Source: Phorcus lineatus (lineage: Eukaryota; Mollusca; Gastropoda; Trochida; Trochidae). Taken from it: DNA of 64,000 bases. The stretch covers positions 50,679,877 through 50,743,876 of the forward strand of contig OV121081.1 of the NCBI GenBank assembly GCA_921293015.1. Direction: 5' to 3'. Position 1 is the stretch's first letter. Each line of letters starts with the position of its first letter. The position numbers and the translations under genes are program-made. Shown one piece after another: positions 36,683 through 47,711 of the stretch. The notes beneath the pieces are model-generated. The model was not told the DNA's origin. It did not search any database and was given only the letters and a program-made list of their open reading frames with translations.

Positions 36683-38214
36683 TTATGAGAAAGAGGATGC
36701 GGTGGCATAGGCTGGATTGATAATTCCTTTGGTGTCGTTATCGAACGTCATAGTTGCGTAATGTTCAGACTCGTTGGCTTGAGCTCGCTTCCGCCTGAAA
36801 TATGAGGAAAATAGTGAATGAATCATCTTGCTTGACATATTTACTTCATACAAACATCTTTTTTAAAAAAGGTTCACAACCCATATAAATCACTGAAGCA
36901 CTGCAATATGAGAATGAAGACATAATGTTCAATAATTTCTTGATATTGAATACGACAAAGGGACGCAATGAAAGAAGAACATTCTCACTGAAATTGAGAA
37001 CTGTTAACAAAAAGGTTTTCAATGAGTATTTCCCAGATTATTCTCCACTGTTTTAATGTGGAGGTGGTTTGGTACAAAAAGAGGTAGATTTGGAGGATGG
37101 CTAAGCTTTTGAAAATCAAACCACTCTCTTTCAAGCAGCGAACATAGATGATTCGCATCCCATAAAACTGTCTTGATTGGGGGAATTGAGGTTTTCTAAT
37201 TCTTGCAATAAGGTAAGAATTAGAAAAAAAGATCCACGCCTTTACCTCTGCCATTTTTCTACTTATCAAATACTATAACCTTACTACATCCAAATAAACT
37301 CATTCTTTTAAAACGTAATAGTTTCTTCAAAAACATTCAAAAACTTTCATAAAGGCATAAACTCTCTTAAAAAAACAACGTAAAAGTGATTTGAATAATG
37401 AATGACTCGTTTAAAAACAGCACAAACCAATGAAAACATACTATTTCTTTCTATAACGGCACTGTTGCCTTTCGGTCGATTCCTGCTGACCAATCCCGAC
37501 AAAATGATACCGATATGAGTGCATCTTACAGTTACGAAGGCACGAACGTGAACCTTATGAATCTCATAAATATTTTTTTCGGTAATCACAAATAAAAAAA
37601 TTGTCTTTATCGGCGAGGTAGAAAATGTCTGTTTATCAAAGAATAAACGATCTCAAACCCCTATTTTCATTCAAATAGTCAACATAATGGTAGAGGCATT
37701 GTCATTGTGTAAATGGCAATAGCATTTCCTCAATGATTTTATTTAATACTGGTTAACGGAACTTTAAAAAAACTAAGTACACTAGGTCCTCGGACGTCAG
37801 TTGACGTCGATTGACAGGGAGTTGTGAAGGCATTATACACATGCTGCATGCACTATAGTCTATAACATTCCCAATGCTAACGTTAAAATCTTGCAATGAC
37901 CTTTGTAACCCCCAAATTTGATCCTTTTAAAACACTGACGGATAAATCTCGTTTGATATTCGCCTCAATGTCAACGTAGGCACAACTACGAATTGGAAGG
38001 GGAAGAAACTCTAAAAGATATTTCATCAAATTATCAAATCCTTGCCGAAAGGATGCCAAGAAAGTAACCCTGGAAATGGAAGCCATGCGCAACACTGACG
38101 CCACCTTTAGGACTAATGTAAAGAGAAGCACTGCAAACAAAAGTTACAGGCGTGTTGGCTAACTCTTTGTCTATTCACATGTGAATATTCACCTTCTTAC
38201 CCCATAAATTATAC

Positions 38215-38282
<68 letters not shown>

Positions 38283-38692
38283 TATATATACACATATATA
38301 TATATATATATATATTATTGCATCTCAAGGTAAAGCAATAATTTCCTTGAAAAGTAACTTTTGCGTTTCTTTTTTTTTGAAGAGTGTATGTTTTACTTAT
38401 GAAAGATGATCATGAAAACTAAAATGAATTGCTCCATGAATAGGACCTGTCTTATCATCATGTCATATGTCGGTCTGATAGAGTAATATCTTCCAAATTT
38501 CTACATATGTATGCATTATTCATATGTCATTCAGATCTAAAATGCTTTGACCGTTCCTATAACAACCGACCAAATTTGATTCTATGCTATCATTTTGTAG
38601 AACATACTTCACTACACAAACAACGACGACAGCAAGGACGACGACCAATGCGATGACTGCAACCACTCCACCGACCACTCCAGCTATCAGAC
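36683..38692 (-). pseudogene. Receptor paralog reduced to transmembrane and tail exons
   Basis: Exon 38608-38692 (85 bp) encodes GLIAGVVGGVVAVIALVVVL and the rest of a membrane helix. Exon 36683-36794 (112 bp) encodes RKRAQANESEHYATMTF, then NDTKGIINPAYATASSFS and TAA. Exon lengths, phases and splice sites are the same as in the complete gene (11582-11666 and 10314-10425). The homology stops at about 39210, before any stalk or EGF exon, and no such exon is seen further right in the window. It is either a dead 3' remnant or a 3' module that could be spliced to other upstream exons. Differences from copy A are mostly conservative and leave the tyrosines intact. Confidence 0.7.
38217..38314. repeat. 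(TA)n microsatellite with CA interruption
   Basis: A long TA run, a short ACACACACATA interruption, then another TA run. Copy A has no equivalent. Confidence 0.9.
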
Positions 38693-39189
38693 CTGAAAAT
38701 ATCAAGAGATATTCGGTAAAGTTAATCACACATAACCTCTACAAAACCTATAGTTTCATCGTCTGTGCGAATACAAATTGCCATATGCAACTGTTCGTGA
38801 GTGAACATAAAGATAAAGTTCAATAATTGTTTAATTGCGATCGAATTCAAATGACACAGCAGGAATACAAATGTGCTTTGTGCTTTACCAATAGTTTTTT
38901 TGTTTATCCCGTGCCGGATCTTGTGTTTGTTACGCTTACAACTAAGGGGCGTAACTCCCCGTACGCACCTCCTTGCGTACCGCTAACAAAAATATTAAGC
39001 ATGCATTATCGTTACTGGGTAAAGAAAATGAATTAAAAGGAAATGTATTTGGAACAGCAACTGTAATTGTTATATTTCCAGACCGATATGTGGAATACAC
39101 AATTTCGTTTTTGATTTATAAATCTCGCGAAAAGATTTTACCCTAGCCTAGCCATGTTGAAAGAAGACCAAATCTGACAGAAAAAAATT

Positions 39190-39390
39190 AATATAGTTTT
39201 CAGACATATTCACATTCACGTTATCACGCATATGACATTGTTTTACTGTTTCCTCAATAACATGTTTAACCTCTGTTTTGTAGCTTTCATCCTTAAGTAA
39301 ACTGTTCTTAAATTTCCAGAAATTCCGACCAAATCTAGTTAGTAAATTCAATTCATGTGATATCACACCACAAAGTTTTCCTTTCAATTC
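39190..39390 (-). pseudogene. Fragment of a LINE endonuclease region
   Basis: The frame contains LTRFGRNFWKFKNSLLKDESY followed by VKHVIEETVKQ, the pattern G..FWK.N.SLL.D..Y that follows the endonuclease domain in L1/Tx1-type elements. It sits exactly where the duplication copy B loses homology to copy A. Confidence 0.55.
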
Positions 39391-39667
39391 ATCATTTAAC
39401 TGCCTAGCAAGAGATCAGCAGATACTGTAGTTGACGTGGTGCCCGATTTCGTAAAGCATGTACGTGATATGACATGAAGTTGAGGAGCAAAATAGATTCT
39501 TTGTTACAAAAACTTGAAAACGTGTATACATGTAAGGTGTACAAATGCCTCGACCTCCATCGGTACGAATCAACTAAAGAGCTCTTTCAGAAGCTACAAC
39601 CGTTCGTGTTCCACAACTCGAAGACAAGATGTGAGGAATATATCGAGCCCCTAAGGTGACATTCTTC

Positions 39668-39750
39668 AACTAGTTGTTTTTATCACAGAACGCGTTCGCG
39701 GTACGTTTTGACTGTTATGAATGCGTTCATTATGCTTCAACAAGTAGTTG
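39668..39750. repeat. Leftmost recognisable palindrome block
   Basis: CAACTAGTTG at 39668 and GAACGCGTTC at 39688 are exactly 20 bp apart. GAATGCGTTC at 39719 and a CAACAAGTAGTTG word follow in looser register. Confidence 0.6.
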
Positions 39751-39824
39751 ATGTCTTTGTTCTGGTTACACTAAAAACTCGAAATAAATTAAAACGAATA
39801 CAGATATACACAAAATGAAAATTC

Positions 39825-39985
39825 AAAAACACCTCCTCGATAAAAAACGGAAACGGATTAAAATTGTCAATAAATTAAAAATTGAGATTTAAACGATATC
39901 CAAAAAGGTCATTCAAAACTCCTCGATAAAAAACGGAAACGGATTGAAATTGTCAATAAATTAAGAATTGAGATTTAAAAGATAT
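39825..39985. repeat. Two tandem copies of an 87-bp unit
   Basis: CCTCGATAAAAAACGGAAAC begins at 39834 and again at 39921. The units end in ATTGAGATTTAAA followed by a GATAT word and differ by a few bases. Confidence 0.85.
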
Positions 39986-40334
39986 GTGCCCTTCTGAATG
40001 TCTTAAGTTTGGCATATAAGACTCCAACAACTCACGGAGTGGCTTTTTAACCTTGTTTAATCAATGGTGTCATTTGATCGCGAAGTAACGACAGTTACCA
40101 AAACCCTAACCCTTTTTTTAAAGCTTTTTGTCTTTTTACAATGACAATATGAAGGTAGAACGTCGCAATTATGATCGAAAACCGGACAGTGGCGCGCGTT
40201 TAATAGTCAAACGTAATTTTGGAGACTTATCTGAAAGAGTTCATAGTGTTAGTTAGGTTATATAGTGTTAGTTAGGTTATGTAACTAGTATCCATGTATA
40301 CGTATTTGTTCAGGTATGTCCTTTTTAGCTATTT

Positions 40335-40530
40335 AGGCCTGAAAAGGCCGACGGGCTCATGGCATGATAAGACGTCAAGTGTCCGTCCTTCCATAAACGG
40401 TTTGTTTTTTTACTTGTTCTCGAACACCACTAACCCTACGAATTCGAACTCTTGTGTAAAGACTGACTGCTAATAAGAATTCTCATTTATAGTTTTGGTG
40501 ACTCTGTGGCCCCTATTAAAGACTTAATCA
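40335..40530 (-). mobile_element. Fragment of the pearl-like family
   Basis: GGCCTGAAAAGGCCGACGGG, CATGGCATGATAAG and later GGTGACTCTGTGGCCCC look like reverse complements of the right part of the 35469-36394 type. Only a fragment remains. Confidence 0.4.
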
Positions 40531-41070
40531 TTCTCGCGTTCTCTGATCTGATTTCCGGTGTACATATTACAAATCGTAAGATAGATAATAGAGTTTGTCC
40601 CCGGTGTCTTATAACGGTCTTAGGAAATTTCCCTTTAACAGTTTTCGGTTCCTTCTCTAGAAGTGAAAGTCCTTGAAATGTGAAATCGTGTGTTCAGACT
40701 CCTTAGCTAATTTGGATAAAAAAAATATATACTGATTAAAACAAAAGCATCGAACGTCTTCCCTGATATATTTCGAACTATATATTTTGAAGCTTTCCAC
40801 CTCTCGGGCTAAACAAAAATGAATTTTGAAATAGAAAATCAAGATAATTTATTTCACTTGTGAGAAAGGTCATAAAACTGAAACCTTTTAGACCAGACTA
40901 GGAATTATAAAATAGATTTGATGATCACCTGGTCTCGGATAAGGGACACACAAAAACATTACGCTTCTTTAACTAATGTTTTACTCCAACCTTCATCTAC
41001 ATCAAGGACTGTGCTGTACGCAACTGAATCATCCTACCTTCAACAAGGTGTTCAGTGTATCAAGAAACTA

Positions 41071-42350
41071 CCATGGATACGGGTAAAAATAAAAATGCAA
41101 AGAAGTTGAAAACCCAAAAAGGCACATCTCCGCATGATGCCCGTTGCACATACCAAGTTTCGTCGAGATAGGTCTCACCATTTTGGAGTTGTGCTCGGAA
41201 ACAAAATCCTATGTTACGTTTCCATGGAAACGGGTAAAAATAAAAATGCAAAGAAGTTGAAAACCCCAAAAGGCACATCTCCGCATGATGCCCGTTGCAC
41301 ATACCAAGTTTCGTTGAGATAGGTCTCACCATTTTGGAGTTGTGCTCCGGAAACAAAATCCTATGTTACGTTTCCATGGATACGGGTAAAAATAAAAATG
41401 CAAAGAAGTTGAAAACCCCAAAAGGCACATCTCCGCATGATGCCCGTTGCACATACCAAGTTTCGTCGAGATAGGTCTCACCATTTTGGAGTTGTGCTCG
41501 GAAACAAAATCCTATGTTACGTTTCCATGGAAACGGGTAAAAATAAAAATGCAAAGAAGTTGAAAACCCCAAAAGGCACATCTCCGCATGATGCCCGTTG
41601 CACATACCAAGTTTCGTTGAGATAGGTCTCACCGTTTTGGAGTTGTGCTCCGGAAACAAAATCCTATGTTACGTTTCCATGGATACGGGTAAAAATAAAA
41701 ATGCAAAGAAGTTGAAAACCCCAAAAGGCACATCTCCGCATGATGCCCGTTGCACATACCAAGTTTCGTCGAGATAGGTCTCACCATTTTGGAGTTGTGC
41801 TCGGAAACAAAATCCTATGTTACGTTTCCATGGAAACGGGTAAAAAAAAAAATGCAAAGAAGTTGAAAACCCCAAAAGGCACATCTCCGCATGATGCCCG
41901 TTGCACATACCAAGTTTCGTTGAGATAGGTCTCACCATTTTGGAGTTGTGCTCCGGAAACAAAATCCTATGTTACGTTTCCATGGATACGGGTAAAAATA
42001 AAAATGCAAAGAAGTTGAAAACCCCAAAAGGCACATCTCCGCATGATGCCCGTTGCACATACCAAGTTTCGTCGAGATAGGTCTCACCATTTTGGAGTTG
42101 TGCTCGGAAACAAAATCCTATGTTACGTTTCCATGGAAACGGGTAAAAATAAAAATGCAAAGAAGTTGAAAACCCCAAAAGGCACATCTCAGCATGATGT
42201 TGCACATACCAAGTTTCGTCGAGATAGGTCTCACCGTTTTGGAGTTGTGCTCCGGAAACATTATCGGGATGGACGGACGAACGGACGGATGGACGGACTG
42301 GCGGAGACCATTTCAATATCCCCCGCCAACTACGTTGGGGCGAGGGATAA
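41071..42350 (+). repeat. Higher-order tandem array: 151+152-bp dimers, then a GGAC microsatellite
   Basis: The word CCATGG marks each monomer at 41071, 41222, 41374, 41525, 41677, 41828, 41980 and 42131, so intervals alternate 151 and 152 bp. A-monomers start CCATGGATAC and carry GTCGAGATAGG and GTGCTCGG. B-monomers start CCATGGAAAC and carry GTTGAGATAGG and GTGCTCCGG. The last B-monomer has a short deletion and the A-type GTCGAG. The array ends at about 42258 in GGACGGAC repeats and the sequence CGCCAACTACGTTGGGGCG, a potential hairpin. The parallel open frames on both strands are by-products. Confidence 0.9.
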
Positions 42351-42429
42351 AAAGCAACCATAAGGGCATGGTCATGAGGGAGATATTCATTTACTTAATT
42401 CAACAGGTGCGCTCATCATGGAAAACATG

Positions 42430-42850
42430 CAATTAGTTCTCCAACGCGTGAACGAGTTGACACAGACTGTGATCGCGTTGTCGAGTCCCAACACGTTGTA
42501 GACTTGTACATTGTTGTAGATGATAATGTACTTAATGAACAATTGGAAATGAATTAAATAGTTTCTTTTTCAAGTACCTCCTGACACTTTTCAAAAACTC
42601 GAGAATAATTTAGTCAAACGAACTAGTTGTACAAAATCTGAACGCGTTCTAGATATTTAGAACTAGTTCCAGGAAAACATTCAGTTGCAAAGTTGCGATC
42701 AGTTTCCGTACGAAAAGCAGTACTACATTATGCAACAAAATGGTTCTTCATAAAGAAAATGTGTGTTAAACAACTCGGTAACAAGTTCTTGAGTGGTGAT
42801 CGAGTTGTTGAAAATTTGTCCGAGTATGCGTATCATCAGTTTGAACTTTA
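42430..42850 (+). repeat. Palindrome block with perfect 20-bp phasing
   Basis: GAACTAGTTG (42620), GAACGCGTTC (42640) and GAACTAGTTC (42660) are spaced exactly 20 bp. Looser units lie before (GAACGAGTTG 42450, GATCGCGTTG 42471, CAACACGTTG 42489) and after (GATCGAGTTGTTGAAAA near 42798). The block is a diverged copy of 57280-57760. Confidence 0.8.
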
Positions 42851-43079
42851 TTTAATCCCAAAATACTATACTGTCCATTTACAAAGGTTTTTTAGAGATT
42901 TATTTTAATCTTTATTACCATGGTGGAAAAAAGAAAAAAAACTTCTTGTCAAGGTCACTGCATTTAAAGAACAACTACTTGGAAAAAACTGAGTATTACT
43001 CAAGATGAACATAGTGCAAATCTCCATTTTATTCTCCATCTGTTCGTTGTGTATATATCCCTGATGTCATCCGCTAAAA

Positions 43080-43950
43080 CCAACTCAGTAAGCACGAGGA
43101 CCCCTCGAATAAAACAGCTTGACCGACATGTCACTAGTAGAGGAAATGAGGAACACGTTCTGCAAAGCGTGAACTAGTTGATGCAAGTTTGAACGCTACG
43201 CCTCGGAGACCCACGATTCAAACAGGAGGTGTATTGAGCGATACAACTAGGGAAGTGTGGGTATATCTAATACAAGTTGTATGTATGTTATAACTGGACT
43301 TTGACAGATGGAAACCACTTGTACATTTTGTAGATCGATTATTTAGTTGTTGAGTACGTGGGATGAGTTGTATATGTGTGATTTAGTTAGTTGAAGCACA
43401 GGATGAGACGTAGAATTTATATATTTCTGCATGTTGAGAGTGCGGAACACGTATACAAGCTTGATTTAGTTGTAGGGAGCAAGAAACTAGTTGTTCAAGG
43501 GTGATTTAGTTCTCGAGAGAGTGGAACGAGTTGTTAAAGTTTGATTAGGTTGTTGATAGCATATAACGAGTTTAACAAAGGTATATATGTTGAAGATATG
43601 TGAATTAGTATAAATAACGTCAAACTAGTTGTATATTTTTTGTTTAGTTGTTGGCTTATGTTCAAGTTCAATAAGTTGGATCTGCATGTTGTGAGTGCGA
43701 ATAGCGTTGAAGACGTGTTATAAAGGTTTTGAAAGCATAGACTTTTTGCATGTTCGAGGGTTGTTAAGTTGTGAACGATTTGTAGAAATGTGAGTAAGTT
43801 GTTGCCTAAGCGTTTGTGTACGTTATCGTGTACGTAAAGGAGTTGTTTTGAGAGAGATTTAATTGTAGAAAGCCTGGACATGATGTAAAGTTGTGATTTA
43901 GTTTTCGAGAGCGTTGAACAAGTTGTTCAAGTGATATTTAGTACTTGGCT
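43080..43950 (+). repeat. Long decayed palindrome array
   Basis: Units at 43444, 43463, 43483, 43503, 43524, 43543 and 43564 read GAACACGTA, GATTTAGTTG, AAACTAGTTG, GATTTAGTTC, GAACGAGTTG, GATTAGGTTG and AACGAGTTT, about 20 bp apart. Many sites have decayed to GATTTAGTT. Further units appear at 43622, 43641, 43894 and 43915. Confidence 0.7.
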
Positions 43951-45599
43951 GAACATCGCGGAGTGTATGTTTGAGGTCTTGCGATATTGCACCAAAATGA
44001 AACTTAACTATAACACATGAAGGAATTACCAAACACTGACGTGCATGTATCATGTTCATTACCCTGTATACGACAGTGAAGCCGAATTCCAACTGTATTG
44101 TTTTATATCTTTGAAAAAAATCAATAAACATAGCTTTTGAAGTTAAAGATTTCAAAAATGTAAATAATAGAAATATTGCAAGAGTGTGAAATAATCCCAC
44201 ATAAATTTTGCCAAGCAATGATTGATTCAGCACGAGTTACCGTATTTTGAAGTCTGTGACGATTATTCATGACGCCACTATTACGGGCCGTCGAATACAC
44301 TCGCGTTTGAAATAGAATAGAATCGGTATTAAGACGTTATTACCCTCGGAAGTGTATCATATGACACTTACGAATCTCTTTCAAATGTGTATATAACCCG
44401 AGCGAGAATTTAAAAAAATCTCACTCGTTTCGTACAAATCATACAACACACCTCCTCGGGTAATAATCTCTATATATTTAAGTAGCTCAAGAGTTACATT
44501 AAAGGCTACTCCGAACGGAGAATTAGCATTTAAAATGGACGACATAAAATAATTTCTTCAATTTTAAATTTTAATAAAAGCCGGAAAATAGTCTTTGGAA
44601 AGAAATCTTTGGTTTACATTTATCTCGACGCATGTCTACCTACATGTCGATATATCCTTTTAACTGCAATAAAACCTATACGTTTTTGTGACTTGGGTAC
44701 ATGTACATGAGTTTTCCAAAATATAGGTTTCATTAAATGAAATTTCCAAAAGGCTCAGCCACAAATTATGATTGTTCAATATGTTAATTTAGCTAGGCCT
44801 TATGGTTTTATAGTTGAGAAAAGCTGAGACGGAGATAATTTATATATGACCTGTCAGATTCGTTGTGTCTGGGGATGAAAAGTATAAGGACTTATATCCG
44901 TCACCAAATTCTTTTATGATAATCCTAACCAGGTAAGGCCTCTATACGGCCCTTTTGCTTCTGTAGCAGAAGATAAAAAGACCCCGTAGAACATGGGGTG
45001 AGAGTTATCAATATTGACCGAATAAATCCCACTAACGTTACCCAACGTAAAGAAGTGTGTAACTCTAAAAACGAAACAATGCAATTTTCAATTTCTCCTG
45101 TGCCCTAAACTGTTGAACTAATTGAGCGAGACGATGGACAAGTCCAGAAAGACATGAACTAGTTGCTGAAAGACTGGGAAATCCCATTGCAGATTTTAGC
45201 TGGTAAAAATATTAAGTAAGAAAATTGCAAACACTCTTTGAATTTTAGATATCGCTACTATTTATCAAATCATTTTTTTTATGTTTTGAGAAGAAAATAT
45301 AAGTATAAAAAATCGAAAAGAGCTGCTGAATTTACATTTTCTTTCAATTCAAAAGAATCATCAAAGAATGGTAAGCTGTAACAATCAACAATACATTACT
45401 ACTACAGTCACCCCGAAAAGTGCAACGGTGTTAAGATTCAACAAGAAACAAAAAGTTCACCACATGTGCTCTCGTAAAATCGCGTTGAGGACTCGGAAGA
45501 ATGTGAGCAAAGTTTGAATATTAATGACCAAAGTTGGATAAAATAAGTTATTCCTATTCATAAGACATGTTTTATTTGTTTATGAAATACGTTGGAACC

Positions 45600-46340
45600 T
45601 ACCTTGTTGTTTTAGACAGACATTGCTGACGACGTTGCGAACTAGTTGTAAAAAGTCAGAGCGCGTTCTAGACATATCGAACTAGTTCTCCGAAGCTCTA
45701 ATTAAAACGAGTTGTGGATTTGTTGGAAATCATTTGTTATAAACTTTTTCATCATTAAGGAGAAATGATTCTTATTTAGTTTGATCTCATTAAAACTCGT
45801 GAACTAGTTGTATAGCGCTGATCGAGTTGTTGAAAAGTTTATCGAGTTGTATCAGTGCGAACTGCCTTATACTTTGAAAGTCTTAACACGATGATCCAAT
45901 AAACATCTCTTTAGTTCATTAAGTTACCTGAAATAATTCAGATCTGTTTTGGTAATTAGTTTAAGATTTAGATCTCGAACTTAACTTTGTTTTACTAGTC
46001 CTGAGTGAATGAATTCGAATCTATTATTTTCTCGGGGACAAACCAACCTAGGTAGTGTTCAATTGTTTTTTGAACAATCATGTATCTACAATAGCAATTC
46101 AGCATAAGAATTGCTTTTTATACTGTTCATGATCAAAATCGTCACCAGAGAAAGAAGTTACTCTCAGCTTCTAACAAAAACAAGTTGTGAAAAACGTTTA
46201 ACGCGTTCCACCAAAGCTGAACTAGTTGATGTATGCTGGGTCGCGTTGTGGACTGTTTGTGATCAAGTTTTTTAGAGTTTCAAACGATTTGAACAAGTGT
46301 CATTTTGTTGTTCAGTCCAAGGAACTAGTTTAACAAATAA
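45600..46340 (+). repeat. Palindrome block, forward orientation
   Basis: GAACTAGTTG (45639), GAGCGCGTTC (45659) and GAACTAGTTC (45679) are exactly 20 bp apart. GAACTAGTTG at 45801 starts a longer unit containing GATCGAGTTGTTGAAAAG. Further sites lie at 46200 (AACGCGTT), 46220 and 46323. Confidence 0.75.
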
Positions 46341-46368
46341 CTGTAAAATGTTTAATATGTGTAAGTCT

Positions 46369-46721
46369 CAGGGGCGTAGGAACAGGGGGGCTTGGGGGAG
46401 CTTAGCCCCCCCCCCCCCCCCCCCCCCCCCCACTTTTTTTCGAAATGTTTTTTTCAAATTGACTATTTCCCTTTCTACTACATATTTCCCAATAACTGGT
46501 CTAGTATTGTTACAAAACAGTTACTATGCACTACTTTGAGGGTAGTTCTAAAACTACTCTGAGGGTAGAACTAAAACATCCAATCATCCTAATTGATGAT
46601 AAGATGGGATAAGCAGCCAGCAAGTTTCCTTTTTTTAATTTTTTTTTTTTACAAAATTTCACCCCCCTCCCCCCCCCCCCACACACACACACACACTTTC
46701 AAATTCGCTCCTACGCCCCTG
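46369..46721. mobile_element. hAT-like MITE with poly-C and CA tracts
   Basis: It begins CAGGGGCGTAGGA and ends with the perfect reverse complement TCCTACGCCCCTG, 353 bp in all. CAGGGGCGTAG ends are common among hAT-related MITEs. Inside are a poly-C run (46406-46430), a second C-rich stretch and (CA)n. Flanks GTAAGTCT and TAAAGTCA are similar but not a clean 8-bp duplication. Confidence 0.65.
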
Positions 46722-46829
46722 TAAAGTCATTAAATGTTAAATAATTTAGTTATCGTCAACTCAGGGGCTCGATAGTTATTTCATAGACAAATGAAACATG
46801 ATTGATTGAATTAAATCTGCAATACGACC

Positions 46830-46930
46830 ATAGGTAGAACTCGTTCCGACTTTTCAACAACTAGTTCACAACTAGTTCACGCTCTCGCCGAACTAGTTGA
46901 ACAGTTGTAGGACAAAAGAAGAAGTGTATC
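46830..46930. repeat. Palindrome block related to 53.62 kb
   Basis: CAACAACTAGTTCACAACTA and CCGAACTAGTTGAACAGTTG are followed by GGACAAAAG. The same order occurs at 53625-53705, including flanking TTATTTCATAGACAAA upstream. Confidence 0.7.
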
Positions 46931-47711
46931 ACTGAAATCAAGTGGGAGGGCTAATGAAAGCAACCTTAATTGTTGTTGTACAGTTGCCGTTTTCAAGATA
47001 GAAACAATAACTATCAGTCGTTGAAAATTCAGTCACTATCCCACTTTAATTGTGAAACATCAGGAGGTATTTCCATGCAGAGTCAATTTTCCTGCACTTT
47101 GTTCCGCGTGACGTCAACATGAAACTATATGTAAGAACAATAAATTAATTACAGCCAATGAAACAATGGAGTAACAGTTCACGTCCATTGAGCTTTTCCG
47201 TAAGAAAACGTCTACCGTTTATAATAAACGAATTTTCATCTTTATTTGAATTTTCTCGTAAAAAAAGACCTCGACCCAATCACATTCATTTCAGCACACT
47301 ACAGTTGAATTTTTATTATGTTCTGAGCATTTTTAACGCCTCAGTGAACGTTTTGTACAACGTTGCCCACTATCTTGTTTTTGCACAAAATGTTAGCGGC
47401 ACTAGGTATTCAGAAGGTAAATGGTAATTTAACAATTACGTTAATCCAATGTGATAATTATATTCTTTATTCCTCTAACGGAGAGTTACAAAAACATGGA
47501 CGTCTCTGTTTTGCGTTCTTGGTGGTTGTTTTTTCAACACGAGGGGTGTTAGGGTTTTAAATTTTGTCGTTAATTTAGAATCTTCTTATAGGCTTCACTT
47601 AATCTTAAATGTTTTGAATTTGAAATATAACTTTAATCGACGTAGCAATTCTATCCACGCAGCGATGTACGGCTAAAACAAAAGGAGAGCTACTTTGTCA
47701 GTTTAAATCTT
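46931..47711. other. Between palindrome block and L2 3' tail, no gene seen
   Basis: AT-rich sequence with short open frames lacking recognisable motifs. Confidence 0.5.

Larger units (their letters stand above)
31352..39210. repeat. Segmental duplication, copy B (degraded)
   Basis: It is colinear with 2012-12060. It lacks the equivalent of about 2200-6205, so the PEBP gene body is gone. It gained a pearl-like element at 35469-36394 and a long TA microsatellite at 38217, and it ends beside a LINE fragment. Matching blocks are the PEBP 3' end, RNase H relic, receptor tail exon and transmembrane exon. Confidence 0.8.

Noticed and set aside
39474..39659. 61-codon + strand frame with Lys/Leu-rich sequence
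   Set aside because: Helical-looking but short, with no acceptor or homology that I recognise; not enough to call a gene.
41060..42361. Identical 62- and 97-residue frames on both strands
   Set aside because: They repeat because the 303-bp DNA unit is a multiple of three; no independent sign of coding.
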